From: Corynebacterium provencense
GTDB taxonomy: Bacteria > Actinomycetota > Actinomycetes > Mycobacteriales > Mycobacteriaceae
Assembly (NCBI GenBank): GCA_900049755.1
Contig: LT160593.1
Location: 1,343,114 to 1,407,113 of the forward strand
DNA: 64,000 nucleotides
Direction of reading: 5' to 3'
The notes beneath the pieces were generated by a model. It did not search any database. It was not told where the DNA came from and saw nothing but the letters and a program-made list of their open reading frames with translations. Every line of letters starts with the position of its first letter. The first letter of the stretch is position 1. Below are positions 45,651 through 55,053 of the stretch, in pieces. The translations under genes and the position numbers were made by a program.

Positions 45651-47399
45651 ATGGCGTACTCCGTCGAAATGCCCGAACTGGGCGAATCCGTGACCGAGGG
45701 CACTGTGACACAGTGGCTGAAGAAGGTCGGTGACACCGTCGCCGTGGATGAACCCCTCCTCGAGGTCTCCACCGACAAGGTCGACACCGAGATCCCCTCT
45801 CCTGCTGCAGGTGTGCTGCTGGAGATTCGTGCCGACGAGGACGACACCGTCGATGTCGGCGCCGTGATCGCCGTGATCGGCGAAGCCGGGGAAAGCGCCC
45901 CGGCAGCGGATACGACTGAGGACGCCGGAGAGCCTTCAGGTGACGACGCCCCCGCGCCGCAGACGCAACAGGCCCCGGCGGCCGCGGCCGCCGACACTGC
46001 GGCCTCCGGTGAGGCGACCGACGTCACCATGCCCGAACTCGGCGAATCCGTCACCGAGGGCACCGTGACCCAGTGGCTGAAGAAGGTCGGCGACACCGTC
46101 GCCGTCGACGAGCCCCTCCTCGAGGTCTCCACCGACAAGGTCGACACCGAAGTTCCCTCCCCCGTCGCCGGCACCCTGGTGGAAATCCTCGCCGGTGAAG
46201 ACGACACCGTCGACGTCGGTGCCGTCATCGCCCGCATCGGCGATGCCTCCGCCACATCCGCCCCCACGTCCTCCCCCGCCCCGGAGAAGACCGACAGCAC
46301 CCCGGCAACCCCGACCGAGCCCGAGACTGAGCCGCAGCCAGAAACCCGGACGGAAGCCCCGACGGCCGAACCTGTCACGACCGGTACCTCCGGTTCCGCT
46401 GACGGCACGGACGGCAAGGACGGCAAGACCCCGGATCCGACTCCTGCCGGGACCGCAGCCGCGACCTCCTCCGGCAATCTGCCTTATGTCACCCCTCTGG
46501 TCCGGAAGCTGGCGGAGAAGCACGGGGTGGACCTGTCCACCGTCACCGGCTCCGGAGTCGGCGGACGAATCCGCAAGCAGGATGTCCTCGCCGCTGCAGA
46601 GGCAGCCTCCGGTTCAACCGGGTCCACCACCGAGCCCGCCCCGCGGGTCCTGAAGGGAGCCGACCCGGCGAAGGCCGAACTGCGCGGAACCACCCGGAAG
46701 GTCAACCGCATCCGGGCGATCACCGCGAAGACCACCTTGGAGTCCCTCCACGGCGCCGCCCAGCTCACCCAGGTCCACGAGGTCGACATGACCAGGATCG
46801 CCGACCTCCGCAAGAGCAGCAAGAGTGCTTTCCGGGAGCGCTACGGAGTCAACCTCACCTACCTGCCCTTCTTCGCCAAGGCGGTCGTCGAGGCACTTCT
46901 GGCGCACCCGAACATCAACGTGTCCTACGACGCCGGATCGAAGGAGATGACCTACCACGGTTCGGTGAACCTCGGTATCGCCGTAGACACCCCGGAGGGT
47001 CTTCTCTCGCCGGTGATCCACAACGCGCAGGACCTCTCCCTGCCGGAGCTGGCCCAGGCCATCGCCGACATCGCGGACCGCGCCCGCAACAAGAAGCTCA
47101 AGCCCAACGACATCATGGGCGGGACTTTCACGATCACCAACATCGGTTCCGAGGGCGCTCTCACCGACACCCCGATCCTCGTTCCGCCGCAGGCGGCGAT
47201 GCTGGGCACCGGGGCGATCGTCAAGCGTCCGGTGGTCATCACCGAGGACGGACAGGACGCCATCAGCATCCGACAGATGGTCTACCTGCCCCTCACCTAC
47301 GACCATCAGAGCATCGACGGCGCTGACGCAGGCAGGTTCCTGACCAGTGTGAAGGACAGGCTGGAGAACGTGGACTTCACCGACGACCTCGGCCTGTAG
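45651..47399 (+). CDS. sucB: Dihydrolipoamide acyltransferase (E2) SucB/AceF
   Basis: E2 core of the corynebacterial pyruvate dehydrogenase/2-oxoglutarate dehydrogenase complex. 582 residues: lipoyl domain 1 (about 1-76) and lipoyl domain 2 (about 123-200), each with STDKVDTE and its lipoylated lysine; two Pro/Thr/Glu linkers; an E3-binding domain ([17 protein letters not shown] and [14 protein letters not shown]); and the catalytic domain with active-site HxxxD in [15 protein letters not shown] start it at ATG 45651 with AGGAGC 10 nt upstream; the upstream open frame lacks similarity. The two lipoyl domains are almost identical over 45 residues. Confidence 0.95.
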   Translation: MAYSVEMPELGESVTEGTVTQWLKKVGDTVAVDEPLLEVSTDKVDTEIPSPAAGVLLEIRADEDDTVDVGAVIAVIGEAGESAPAADTTEDAGEPSGDDAPAPQTQQAPAAAAADTAASGEATDVTMPELGESVTEGTVTQWLKKVGDTVAVDEPLLEVSTDKVDTEVPSPVAGTLVEILAGEDDTVDVGAVIARIGDASATSAPTSSPAPEKTDSTPATPTEPETEPQPETRTEAPTAEPVTTGTSGSADGTDGKDGKTPDPTPAGTAAATSSGNLPYVTPLVRKLAEKHGVDLSTVTGSGVGGRIRKQDVLAAAEAASGSTGSTTEPAPRVLKGADPAKAELRGTTRKVNRIRAITAKTTLESLHGAAQLTQVHEVDMTRIADLRKSSKSAFRERYGVNLTYLPFFAKAVVEALLAHPNINVSYDAGSKEMTYHGSVNLGIAVDTPEGLLSPVIHNAQDLSLPELAQAIADIADRARNKKLKPNDIMGGTFTITNIGSEGALTDTPILVPPQAAMLGTGAIVKRPVVITEDGQDAISIRQMVYLPLTYDHQSIDGADAGRFLTSVKDRLENVDFTDDLGL

Positions 47400-47446
47400 C
47401 CCGGCGGTCCCGGCCCGCCTGCGGAACTGCCCGGCGCTGTGAACCG

Positions 47447-47487
47447 CCGCCCCGCGAACTCCCTTTCACCGGGAGTTCGCGGGGCGG
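47447..47487 (+). terminator. Terminator after sucB
   Basis: A perfect 17-bp stem pairs CCGCCCCGCGAACTCCC (47447-47463) with GGGAGTTCGCGGGGCGG (47471-47487), with a T-rich stretch after it. It insulates sucB from lipB. Confidence 0.85.
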
Positions 47488-47517
47488 TTGTGTTTGCCGG
47501 TTGTATGATCTTGGAGC

Positions 47518-48279
47518 ATGGGCTTCCAGCACGGATCAATACGCCACTCCAGCGACCCGGTCGCAGTCGTCGACCTCCACACCGTGGACTACCTCGAGGC
47601 CTGGCGACACCAGGCAAATCTCGCCCGCCAACGTGCGGCGGGGCAGATTCCGGACACCCTCCTGCTGCTGCAGCATCCCTCCACGTACACGGCGGGTCGG
47701 CGGACACAGCCTGAGGATCTTCCCACCAACGGTCTCCCCGTGATCGACGTGGACCGCGGTGGCAGGATCACCTGGCACGGCCCGGGGCAGCTCGTCGCCT
47801 ACCCGATCATCAGACTCGAGGACCCGATTGACGTCGTCGACTACGTGCGCCGCATCGAGGAGGCGGTCATCGCGACATGCCGCGACCTCGGTCTCGAGAA
47901 TGTCGGGCGGGTCGCCGGACGTTCCGGGGTCTGGCTTCCGGCAGGCGTCAGAGACGGTACCCTGCTACCGGCCCGGAAGATCGCGGCCGTGGGAATTCGG
48001 GTCACCCGGGGCGTCACCATGCACGGAGTTGCACTGAACTGCGACAACACCCTGGACTTTTACGACCACATCGTGCCCTGCGGACTGGCGGACACAGGTG
48101 TCACCACCGCGACCGCCGAGTTGGGCCGGGAGGTCACGGTAGCCGAGGCGTCTCCCCTGTTCACCCGCCACATGCTTGACGCGCTGGACGGATCACTGCC
48201 CACCTCTGTCACGGATGTACCGGAGGAGCTCGCACACGGTCCGGTTCCGGTGACTGCGGAATCGACCGCTCGACAGTGA
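47518..48279 (+). CDS. lipB: Octanoyltransferase LipB
   Basis: Moves octanoyl from acyl carrier protein to lipoyl domains. 253 residues: [34 protein letters not shown] (family signature), GVWLPAG and [22 protein letters not shown] with the catalytic lysine; the nucleophilic Cys is in HIVPCGL. TATGAT (47504-47509) lies 8 nt before the ATG, so the mRNA is probably leaderless even though GGAG overlaps the spacer. It is followed by lipA. Confidence 0.95.
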   Translation: MGFQHGSIRHSSDPVAVVDLHTVDYLEAWRHQANLARQRAAGQIPDTLLLLQHPSTYTAGRRTQPEDLPTNGLPVIDVDRGGRITWHGPGQLVAYPIIRLEDPIDVVDYVRRIEEAVIATCRDLGLENVGRVAGRSGVWLPAGVRDGTLLPARKIAAVGIRVTRGVTMHGVALNCDNTLDFYDHIVPCGLADTGVTTATAELGREVTVAEASPLFTRHMLDALDGSLPTSVTDVPEELAHGPVPVTAESTARQ

Positions 48280-48353
48280 ATTACCCACAGTGAATTACCC
48301 ACAGTGAACTACCCGCAGTGACTAACCCGACACCTCAGCGTAGGCTGGGAGCC

Positions 48354-49400
48354 GTGACTATCGCTGCAGACGGCCGACGACTCCTGCGCATCGAGGCAAA
48401 GAATGCGCAGACCCCCATCGAGCAGAAACCCCGGTGGATCCGGACCACCGCGAAAATGGGGCCCGAGTACCGGGACATGAAGAACCGTGTGTCCGGTGCG
48501 GGTCTCCACACGGTGTGCCAGGAGGCCGGGTGTCCGAACATCCACGAGTGCTGGGAAGACAGGGAGGCGTCCTTCCTCATCGGCGGGGACACCTGCTCCC
48601 GCCGCTGCGACTTCTGTCAGATCAAGTCCGGGCGCCCCACCGCCCTCGACCGTGACGAGCCGAGGCGTGTGGCGGAGAACATCCGCGAGATGGACCTGCG
48701 CTACGCGACCATCACCGGAGTGACCCGCGATGACCTGGATGACGAGGGTGCCTGGCTGTACGCCGAGGTCGTCCGCAAGATCCACGAGGTCAACCCCCAC
48801 ACCGGGGTGGAGAACCTCACCCCCGACTTCTCCGCACGGCCCGAGCTGCTCGCCGAGGTCTTCGAGGCCCGTCCCGAGGTTTTCGCGCACAATCTGGAGA
48901 CCGTGCCGCGGATCTTCCGGCGGATTCGCCCGGCATTCCGCTACGACCGCTCTCTCGAGGTGATCCGCGCCGCCCGCGATTTCGGACTGGTCACCAAGTC
49001 GAACCTCATCCTCGGTATGGGTGAGACCGCCGAGGAAGTGCGCTCGTCGTTGACCGATCTGAAGGACGCCGGGTGTGACATCATCACAATCACCCAGTAC
49101 CTCCGGCCGACCAGCATGCACCACCCGATCGAACGTTGGGTCAAGCCGGAGGAATTCATCGAGCACTCGGAGTTCGCCAAGGAACTCGGTTTCGGTGCTG
49201 TGATGTCTGGTCCGTTGGTCCGTTCCTCCTACCGGTCCGGCCGGCTCTACGCCGAGGCGATGGCCGCCCGTGGCGAAGAACTGCCGGAGAATCTCGCCCA
49301 CCTGGGTGACAATCTCGGTTCCTCCACCAGCCAGGAGGCCGGCACCCTGCTGTCCAAGTACGGTCCGTCGAAGGAGACTCCGGTCACCTCCGCCCGGTAG
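48354..49400 (+). CDS. lipA: Lipoyl synthase LipA
   Basis: Radical-SAM enzyme inserting two sulfurs into octanoyl groups. 348 residues: auxiliary-cluster cysteines in [12 protein letters not shown], radical-[22 protein letters not shown], and RSSYRSG near the C-terminus (the third auxiliary-cluster ligand is the serine). I start it at GTG 48354 ([17 protein letters not shown]), 7 nt after TAGGCT (48341-48346); earlier in-frame codons lack similarity. It acts with LipB on SucB encoded just upstream. Confidence 0.95.
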   Translation: MTIAADGRRLLRIEAKNAQTPIEQKPRWIRTTAKMGPEYRDMKNRVSGAGLHTVCQEAGCPNIHECWEDREASFLIGGDTCSRRCDFCQIKSGRPTALDRDEPRRVAENIREMDLRYATITGVTRDDLDDEGAWLYAEVVRKIHEVNPHTGVENLTPDFSARPELLAEVFEARPEVFAHNLETVPRIFRRIRPAFRYDRSLEVIRAARDFGLVTKSNLILGMGETAEEVRSSLTDLKDAGCDIITITQYLRPTSMHHPIERWVKPEEFIEHSEFAKELGFGAVMSGPLVRSSYRSGRLYAEAMAARGEELPENLAHLGDNLGSSTSQEAGTLLSKYGPSKETPVTSAR

Positions 49401-49421
49401 TGATGCTCTAGACTGGGCGGC

Positions 49422-50195
49422 ATGGCGAAAGACCCCCGGGAGAAAGAGACCAAGCGGCTCGAGAAGGCCGCCAAGAAGGCTCAGCGGAAGCAGACGCGCA
49501 GCCAGATGTGGCAGGCTTTCCAGCTGCAGCGCAAGAGGGACAAGAAGCTCGTCCCCTACATGTTGCTGGGTGTGCTGGTGCCGGTCGCGGTCCTTCTGCT
49601 CCTGAGCCTGGTCGTGGGAGCGTGGTGGTTCAACCTCATCCTCGGCCTGCTCATCGGCGCCGTCGTGGCCATGGTGATCTTCTCGAGGCGACTGCAGTCC
49701 GGCGTATACGACCAGATTGAGGGCCAGGCCGGCGCTGCGGCATGGGCCCTGACGAACCTGCGTTCCGGTGTGGGCATGAAGTGGATCACCGAGACCGGTG
49801 TGGCGAGCAACACCCATATGGACGCTGTCCACCGGGTCGTCGGTACGCCCGGTGTCGTGCTCGTTGGCGAGGGAGACCGGTCCCGGCTGCGTCCGATGAT
49901 GGCGCAGGAGCGCAAGAGGCTGGCCCGGATCCTCGGTGACGTCCCCATCTACGACATGTACATCGGTGACGGCGAGGACGAGGTGGAGGTCCGCAAGATC
50001 CAGACGGCGCTGATGAAGTACCCGCGGAACATCAAGAAGGACCAGGTCGACTCGCTGAACAACAGGATCGCCTCGATTTCGCGCCTGCACTCGAGGGAGG
50101 CGGCACTGCCGAAGGGTCCTCTCCCCCGTCAGGCAAATATGTCGGGCATGAACCGACGGGCACGCCGCGCGTCCGAGCGCAACCGCCGGGGCTGA
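49422..50195 (+). CDS. DUF4191 membrane protein
   Basis: 257-residue actinobacterial protein of unknown function, conserved after lipA (Rv2219 position). Very basic N-terminal helix (residues 1-50, rich in Lys, Arg and Glu), two transmembrane helices (about 50-70 and 74-94), then a soluble domain with TNLRSGVGMKWITETGVA and GEGDRSRLRPMMAQERKR. TAGACT (49409-49414) lies 7 nt before the ATG, a leaderless layout. Confidence 0.85.
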   Translation: MAKDPREKETKRLEKAAKKAQRKQTRSQMWQAFQLQRKRDKKLVPYMLLGVLVPVAVLLLLSLVVGAWWFNLILGLLIGAVVAMVIFSRRLQSGVYDQIEGQAGAAAWALTNLRSGVGMKWITETGVASNTHMDAVHRVVGTPGVVLVGEGDRSRLRPMMAQERKRLARILGDVPIYDMYIGDGEDEVEVRKIQTALMKYPRNIKKDQVDSLNNRIASISRLHSREAALPKGPLPRQANMSGMNRRARRASERNRRG

Positions 50196-50225
50196 CCCGG
50201 AGCGAACACCGGGGGCCCACCGGGG

Positions 50226-50810
50226 TCAGCGGGTCCGTATCACCGCAGTACCCGTGGCACGGTCGTGCATGCCACGGCCGTCCGTGTCCTGGATGATCGG
50301 GGGGAAGAGGAACACGGTGAGAATGGTGCGGAACAGGGCACGGAGCAGGCCTACCCTCTTGTCCGGGTTGTCGACCCGGGCAACCCCGATGCCCATGATC
50401 GCGTGCCCCGGTGACTGCGCGAACAACCACACCGTGATGACGCGCAGCACGATCCAGACAATCATCGTCACCGTCGACACACCTCCCAGCACCCCCGTCT
50501 GACTGACGATGATCCCCGCCACCGCCCAGGACGCCAGCCAGTCGATGAGCAGCGCCATGAGCCTGGGGAACAGCGGCGAGATCGACCCCGGCCCGGACTG
50601 CGGGAGACCCAGCAGCTTCCCCGGGTAGGGGCTCAGATCGGTGGGATCCTCGTACTGACCGGGCACCTGCGGACCTTCGAGCCACACCGGCTGTGACGCC
50701 CTGTCGAGGCTCCGTTCACGGCGGGCCTGCTGCCGCTGTTCCTGCCGGCGGCGTCGCTGCGCCTCCTTGTCCGCACCGCTGCCTGACCGGTTGTTCTGCC
50801 GTTTCGCCAT
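50226..50810 (-). CDS. RDD-family membrane protein
   Basis: 194 residues. The basic N-terminus is rich in Gln and Arg; the RDD domain has about three helices, starting PLFPRLMALLIDWLASWAVAG with the Arg and Asp positions that define the family, and AQSPGHAIMGIGVARVD follows. Function unknown (Rv2219A-like position before glnA). TAGGCT lies 7 nt before the ATG on the minus strand, again leaderless. Confidence 0.85.
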   Translation of the reverse strand: MAKRQNNRSGSGADKEAQRRRRQEQRQQARRERSLDRASQPVWLEGPQVPGQYEDPTDLSPYPGKLLGLPQSGPGSISPLFPRLMALLIDWLASWAVAGIIVSQTGVLGGVSTVTMIVWIVLRVITVWLFAQSPGHAIMGIGVARVDNPDKRVGLLRALFRTILTVFLFPPIIQDTDGRGMHDRATGTAVIRTR

Positions 50811-50896
50811 GGGTGACAGCCTACCGGGGCAGCGTGGCAGCCTCCCAACCTGTCCCGTAGGCTTGGATACGGCCCCTCACTCCAGGGACCCGGCGA

Positions 50897-50949
50897 GTGT
50901 TACATGTCGGTAACACTGGATTGACGGCCGGGCAACAACCCGATAATAA
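50897..50949 (+). promoter_or_regulatory. glnA promoter with a GlnR-type inverted repeat
   Basis: GTGTTACATGTCGGTAACAC (50897-50916) is a perfect 7-bp inverted repeat with a 6-nt spacer. It contains GTTAC-N6-GTAAC, the arrangement of actinobacterial GlnR boxes. Directly after it, TTGACG (50921-50926) and TAATAA (50944-50949) with a 17-nt spacer form a strong promoter. The repeat is centred about 50 bp before the predicted transcription start, an activator position. No AmtR-like ATAG repeat is visible here. Confidence 0.65.
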
Positions 50950-51032
50950 GTTTTTTCCCAGACTCAGCCACTCGCGGTGCACTGCCGCGCGTTACCGAGG
51001 CTGTGCCGACCATGACTGCAAGGAGTCCCACA

Positions 51033-52469
51033 GTGGCATTCAAGACGGCCGAAGAGGTCACCAAGTTCATCAAGGACAACGACATCGAGTTCGTCGACGT
51101 CCGGTTCACCGACGTCCCGGGCGTGGAGCAGCACTTCACGATCCCCGCCGCCGCTTTCGACGAGGACGCCGTGACCGACGGCCTGGCATTCGACGGTTCG
51201 TCCGTCCGTGGCTTCACCACCATCGACGAGTCCGACATGAGCCTGCTTCCGGACCTGGCGACTGCTACGGTCGACCCGTTCCGGAAGACGAAGACACTGA
51301 ACATCAAGTTCTTCGTCCATGACCCCTTCACCCGTGAGCCGTTCTCCCGTGACCCGCGCAATGTCGCCCGTAAGGCCGAGGAGTACCTCGCCTCCACCGG
51401 CATCGCCGACACCTGCAACTTCGGTCTCGAGGCGGAGTTCTACCTCTTCGACAAGGTCAAGTACTCGACCGACATCAACCACTCCTTCTACGAGGTCGAC
51501 TCTGATGAAGGCTGGTGGAACCGCGGCCGGGACACGAATCTCGACGGCACTCCCAACCTCGGGCACAAGACCGGTATCAAGGGCGGCTACTTCCCGGTCC
51601 CCCCGCTCGACCAGACGGTCGAGGTCCGTGACGAGATGGCCAAGAACCTCATCCGCGCCGGTTACGATCTCGAGCGCTTCCACCACGAGGTGGGCACCGG
51701 CGGACAGCAGGAGATCAACTACAAGTTCAACACCCTGCTCCATGCCGCGGACGACCTGCAGTCCTTCAAGTACATCGTCAAGGGCACCGCAGCCCAGTTC
51801 GGCAAGACCGCCACGTTCATGCCGAAGCCGCTCGCCGGGGACAACGGCTCGGGCATGCACGCCCACCAGTCCCTGTGGAAGGACGGCAAGCCGCTGTTCT
51901 TCGACGAGAACGGCTACGCGGGTCTGTCCGACCTCGCCCGCTACTACATCGGCGGCATCCTCCACCACGCCGGTTCGGTCCTCGCGTTCACCAACCCGAC
52001 ACTGAACTCCTACCACCGCCTCGTGCCCGGTTTCGAGGCCCCGATCAACCTCGTCTACTCGCAGCGTAACCGTTCGGCCGCCGTGCGTATTCCGATCACA
52101 GGCTCGAACCCGAAGGCCAAGCGCCTCGAGTTCCGCGCACCGGATCCCTCGGGTAACCCGTACTTCGGTATGGCCGCGATGATGCTCGCCGGACTTGACG
52201 GCATCAAGAACCGTATCGAGCCGCACGCTCCGGTCGACAAGGACCTCTACGAGCTTCCCCCGGAGGAGGCCTCCCTCATCCCGACCGCTCCGACCTCCCT
52301 CGAGGCGGCACTGAAGGCCCTCGAGGAGGACAACGAATTCCTCACCGACGGTGGCGTCTTCACCGACGATCTCCTCGACACCTACATCAGCTACAAGTAC
52401 GACAAGGAGATCGCCCCGGTGCGTCTGCGCCCCACCCCCCAGGAGTTCGAGATGTACTTCGACTGCTAG
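51033..52469 (+). CDS. glnA: Glutamine synthetase, type I-beta, GlnA
   Basis: Dodecameric enzyme making glutamine from glutamate, ammonia and ATP. 478 residues from GTG 51033 ([15 protein letters not shown]), with AGGAG about 8 nt upstream; the N-terminus matches what I recall for C. glutamicum GlnA. Signatures: FDGSSVRGF, the [11 protein letters not shown] metal site, [16 protein letters not shown], and the [12 protein letters not shown] region. The adenylylation tyrosine is in [11 protein letters not shown], so GlnE control is likely. Confidence 0.97.
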   Translation: MAFKTAEEVTKFIKDNDIEFVDVRFTDVPGVEQHFTIPAAAFDEDAVTDGLAFDGSSVRGFTTIDESDMSLLPDLATATVDPFRKTKTLNIKFFVHDPFTREPFSRDPRNVARKAEEYLASTGIADTCNFGLEAEFYLFDKVKYSTDINHSFYEVDSDEGWWNRGRDTNLDGTPNLGHKTGIKGGYFPVPPLDQTVEVRDEMAKNLIRAGYDLERFHHEVGTGGQQEINYKFNTLLHAADDLQSFKYIVKGTAAQFGKTATFMPKPLAGDNGSGMHAHQSLWKDGKPLFFDENGYAGLSDLARYYIGGILHHAGSVLAFTNPTLNSYHRLVPGFEAPINLVYSQRNRSAAVRIPITGSNPKAKRLEFRAPDPSGNPYFGMAAMMLAGLDGIKNRIEPHAPVDKDLYELPPEEASLIPTAPTSLEAALKALEEDNEFLTDGGVFTDDLLDTYISYKYDKEIAPVRLRPTPQEFEMYFDC

Positions 52470-52497
52470 TCGGGTCTCTCCTGCTGTCTGCGTCCGA

Positions 52498-52532
52498 ACC
52501 CCTGTCCGCCGGTTTCCCCGGAGGACGGGGGT
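52498..52532 (+). terminator. Terminator-like hairpin after glnA
   Basis: ACCCCTGTCCGCCGG (52498-52512) pairs with the near-complement CCGGAGGACGGGGGT (52518-52532), with a few mismatches, 29 nt beyond the stop codon. No T-run. Confidence 0.5.
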
Positions 52533-52679
52533 CTCGGCGTTCACGGGACCGTCTTTCCCGGTCTCACCACACCCCGGTACGGCCCGGTGGGCCCCGGTGC
52601 CATCCGCTGCCGCCCGGTACCTATCCGACCTGTTGCACGACTGAACCCGGCCTGTCCCGGCCGGCGCGAAGGAACCCTC

Positions 52680-53759
52680 ATGACCACACCCGCACTGCCT
52701 GACAGCACTGTCGCCCGCCCCGTCGCCGCCCGTGGCGTCACCTCCCTCGGTGAACCGCTCACCCCGGTCACCGTGACCCGTCGCGCGCTCCGTCCCGACG
52801 ACGTCCGTATCCGCATCGAGTACTCGGGGGTGTGCCACTCGGACATCCACAACGTCCGGGGAGACTTCGGCCCCAAACCGGTGCCGCTCGTACCCGGCCA
52901 TGAGATCATCGGCCGTGTCACCGACATCGGGGACGCCGTCACCGACTTCTCCGTCGGCGAACGTGTGGGGGTGGGATGCTTCTCAGACTCCTGCGGAACC
53001 TGCGGTCCCTGTCTGGCAGGTGAGGAGGGATACTGTGACAACGGCACTGTCATGACCTATGCGTCAGTCAACCCCTACGGGGACGGCCTGGTGACTCAGG
53101 GCGGGTATGCCACAGAGATCGTGACCCGTGACCGTTTCGTCCTCCATGTCCCGGAGAGCCTCGACCCGGCGGCCGCGGCGCCCCTGCTGTGTGCCGGCAT
53201 CACCACATACTCGCCGCTGAAACACTGGGGTGCGGGACCGGGGCGCCGCGTCGCCGTGGTCGGGATGGGAGGGGTGGGCCACGTCGCGGTGAAGATCGCG
53301 GTCGCGATGGGTGCAGAGGTCACTGTGCTGTCCCATTCAGAGTCGAAGCGTGCCGAGGCGCTGGATTTCGGTGCGGTCGACCTGGTGTCCACCGCTGACG
53401 GTACTTTCGCGACCACATGCAGGGAACGCTTCGACCTGATACTGAACACGGTGAGTGTCGACCTGGACGTCGCAGCCTACCTGTCCACCCTCCGCTTCGA
53501 CGGCGTCATGGTGCAGATCGGGCTACCCTCACGGCCGATGAGTGTTCCGGTACGTCTGCTCACGGGGCGTCGCAGGTCGCTGGCGGGTTCACTGGTCGGC
53601 GGCATCGCGGAAACCCAGGAGATGCTGGATTTCTGTGCCCTGCACGGCGTGGCCGCAGAGATCGAGTTGATCGACGCCGACCACATCAACGAGGCCTACG
53701 AAAGGGCCGTGAGGTCGGACGTCCGGTACAGGTTCGTCATCGACGCCTCGACATTCTGA
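52680..53759 (+). CDS. Zinc-dependent alcohol dehydrogenase (cinnamyl-alcohol/AdhC type)
   Basis: Medium-chain NAD(P)H alcohol/aldehyde dehydrogenase. 359 residues: catalytic-zinc ligands in GVCHSDIHN and PGHEIIG; four structural-zinc cysteines in CGTCGPCLAGEEGYC plus the C in FSDSCG; cofactor loop VVGMGGVGHVAVKIA. The AVKIAVAMGAEVTVLSHSESK tail of the Rossmann fold suggests NADP(H), as in YahK-type enzymes. GAAGGAACC precedes ATG 52680. Substrate unknown. The 3' end abuts a 25-bp tandem repeat starting at its own stop codon. Confidence 0.9.
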   Translation: MTTPALPDSTVARPVAARGVTSLGEPLTPVTVTRRALRPDDVRIRIEYSGVCHSDIHNVRGDFGPKPVPLVPGHEIIGRVTDIGDAVTDFSVGERVGVGCFSDSCGTCGPCLAGEEGYCDNGTVMTYASVNPYGDGLVTQGGYATEIVTRDRFVLHVPESLDPAAAAPLLCAGITTYSPLKHWGAGPGRRVAVVGMGGVGHVAVKIAVAMGAEVTVLSHSESKRAEALDFGAVDLVSTADGTFATTCRERFDLILNTVSVDLDVAAYLSTLRFDGVMVQIGLPSRPMSVPVRLLTGRRRSLAGSLVGGIAETQEMLDFCALHGVAAEIELIDADHINEAYERAVRSDVRYRFVIDASTF

Positions 53760-53831
53760 CCCGGTCCCCCCGGGGCCCATCTGACCCGGTCCCCCCGGGG
53801 CCCGTCTGACCCGGTCCCCCCGGTCCCGTTC
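53757..53831. repeat. Three tandem 25-bp units filling a convergent gap
   Basis: Units start at 53757, 53782 and 53807, each beginning TGACCCGGTCCCCCCGG. The first contains the dehydrogenase stop codon, and the third ends on the stop of the convergent acyl-CoA dehydrogenase gene. C-then-G runs allow self-pairing. Confidence 0.92.
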
Positions 53832-55038
53832 AGCTACGGGGTGCGCCTGCCGCTCCGGTCGCGATGGCATTGCCGGGCAGGGCACTCGGCGCGACCGTCA
53901 GCCGGGGCGAGGAGGTACCCGACGCCAGGGACTCCAGTTCTCCCCCGTACAACTGGCGGAAGCCGGTCAGTGCCGCCGCATAGTGACTCACCGCGGCCTC
54001 GTAGGTCACGCCGATACCCCCGTGGAGCTGCACCGCCTCCTCCGCCACGGTACGTGCCCGGCCCAGGAGGAAGTTATACGCGTCCAGGGCGGACCCCGTG
54101 AGTTCGTCGAGGTCGGCGGCGGACATCGAACCCGCGCCACCGGACAGGGACTCCGCCACTGCCGCCGCCCACAGGGACATCGACCGGGACAGCTCGACAT
54201 CAGAGTACAGCTGTGCCGCCCGGTGGGTGAGCACCTGGAACCGGTTCAGTGTCACCCCGAACTGCCTGCGGACCTTCAGGTAGTCCACGGTCTGTGACAC
54301 CGCGGTCGCCATCAGCCCGACAGCACGGCCTCCCTGGGCGATCCTGCCCAGGGCTGTGGCGCGGCGGAGTGCCGCGGCAACAAGCTCAGAATCTGCGTCC
54401 CCCAGGCGTTCAGCTTCCGCACCGTCAAAGGTCACGGTACCTGTACGCAGCCATTCGGCATTCCGGTGGAGGGTCACCGTGACTCCCGGCGCGTCCGCGC
54501 GGACCAGGTACACGCCGGGGCCGTCCGCGCCACCGGTGGTCACGAGGAAGGTGTCCGCGGCGTCCGGAACCGTCACCGCCCTCTTGACCCCGGAGAGAGT
54601 GCCGCCGGTCGCTGACACAGATGTGGAGCGTGCCCCTTCCCATCCGACTCCGGGTTCCGCGTGGGCGACGGTGACGACGGACTCCCCCGATGAGATCCGG
54701 GACAGCCAGTGGTGCTTCTGTTCCTCGGTTCCGAGATCGCTGATGATCCACCCCGGCAAATAGGCTGCGTCGACGAGCGGGTCAGGTGCGCCGAGGGTGC
54801 CCAGCGTGCTGGTCGTCGCCCAGACCTCGGCTATCCCGGCACCGGAGCCTCCGTACTTCTCGTCGAAGGGCAGCCCGGTCAATCCTGTCTCCGCGGCCTG
54901 CAGCCACAGGTCCCTGCGGAATCCGAGCCCGTCTTCCGGGGCCTGTCCTCCGGCGGTGGGGTCCCCGGGTGCTGCGGTGAACAGGTCCCGGACACTGTCC
55001 GCGAGCATCTGCTGTTCTTCAGTGAGTGAGAGATCCAT
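53830..55038 (-). CDS. Acyl-CoA dehydrogenase, small-subunit type
   Basis: 402-residue FAD-fold protein: LTEEQQMLADSVRDLF start, a middle beta domain, and a C-terminal helical domain with QTVDYLKVRRQFGVTLNRFQVL and the LHGGIGVTYEAAVSHY region. It resembles the small partner of two-subunit acyl-CoA dehydrogenases (pimeloyl-CoA dehydrogenase or FadE pairs of the steroid-degradation type), which work as alpha2-beta2 complexes. It is encoded 15 bp after the large-subunit gene in one operon. The substrate cannot be told; fatty-acid, dicarboxylate or side-chain oxidation are possible. Confidence 0.85.
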   Translation of the reverse strand: MDLSLTEEQQMLADSVRDLFTAAPGDPTAGGQAPEDGLGFRRDLWLQAAETGLTGLPFDEKYGGSGAGIAEVWATTSTLGTLGAPDPLVDAAYLPGWIISDLGTEEQKHHWLSRISSGESVVTVAHAEPGVGWEGARSTSVSATGGTLSGVKRAVTVPDAADTFLVTTGGADGPGVYLVRADAPGVTVTLHRNAEWLRTGTVTFDGAEAERLGDADSELVAAALRRATALGRIAQGGRAVGLMATAVSQTVDYLKVRRQFGVTLNRFQVLTHRAAQLYSDVELSRSMSLWAAAVAESLSGGAGSMSAADLDELTGSALDAYNFLLGRARTVAEEAVQLHGGIGVTYEAAVSHYAAALTGFRQLYGGELESLASGTSSPRLTVAPSALPGNAIATGAAGAPRS

Positions 55039-55053
55039 GATTGTCCTGTCCTC

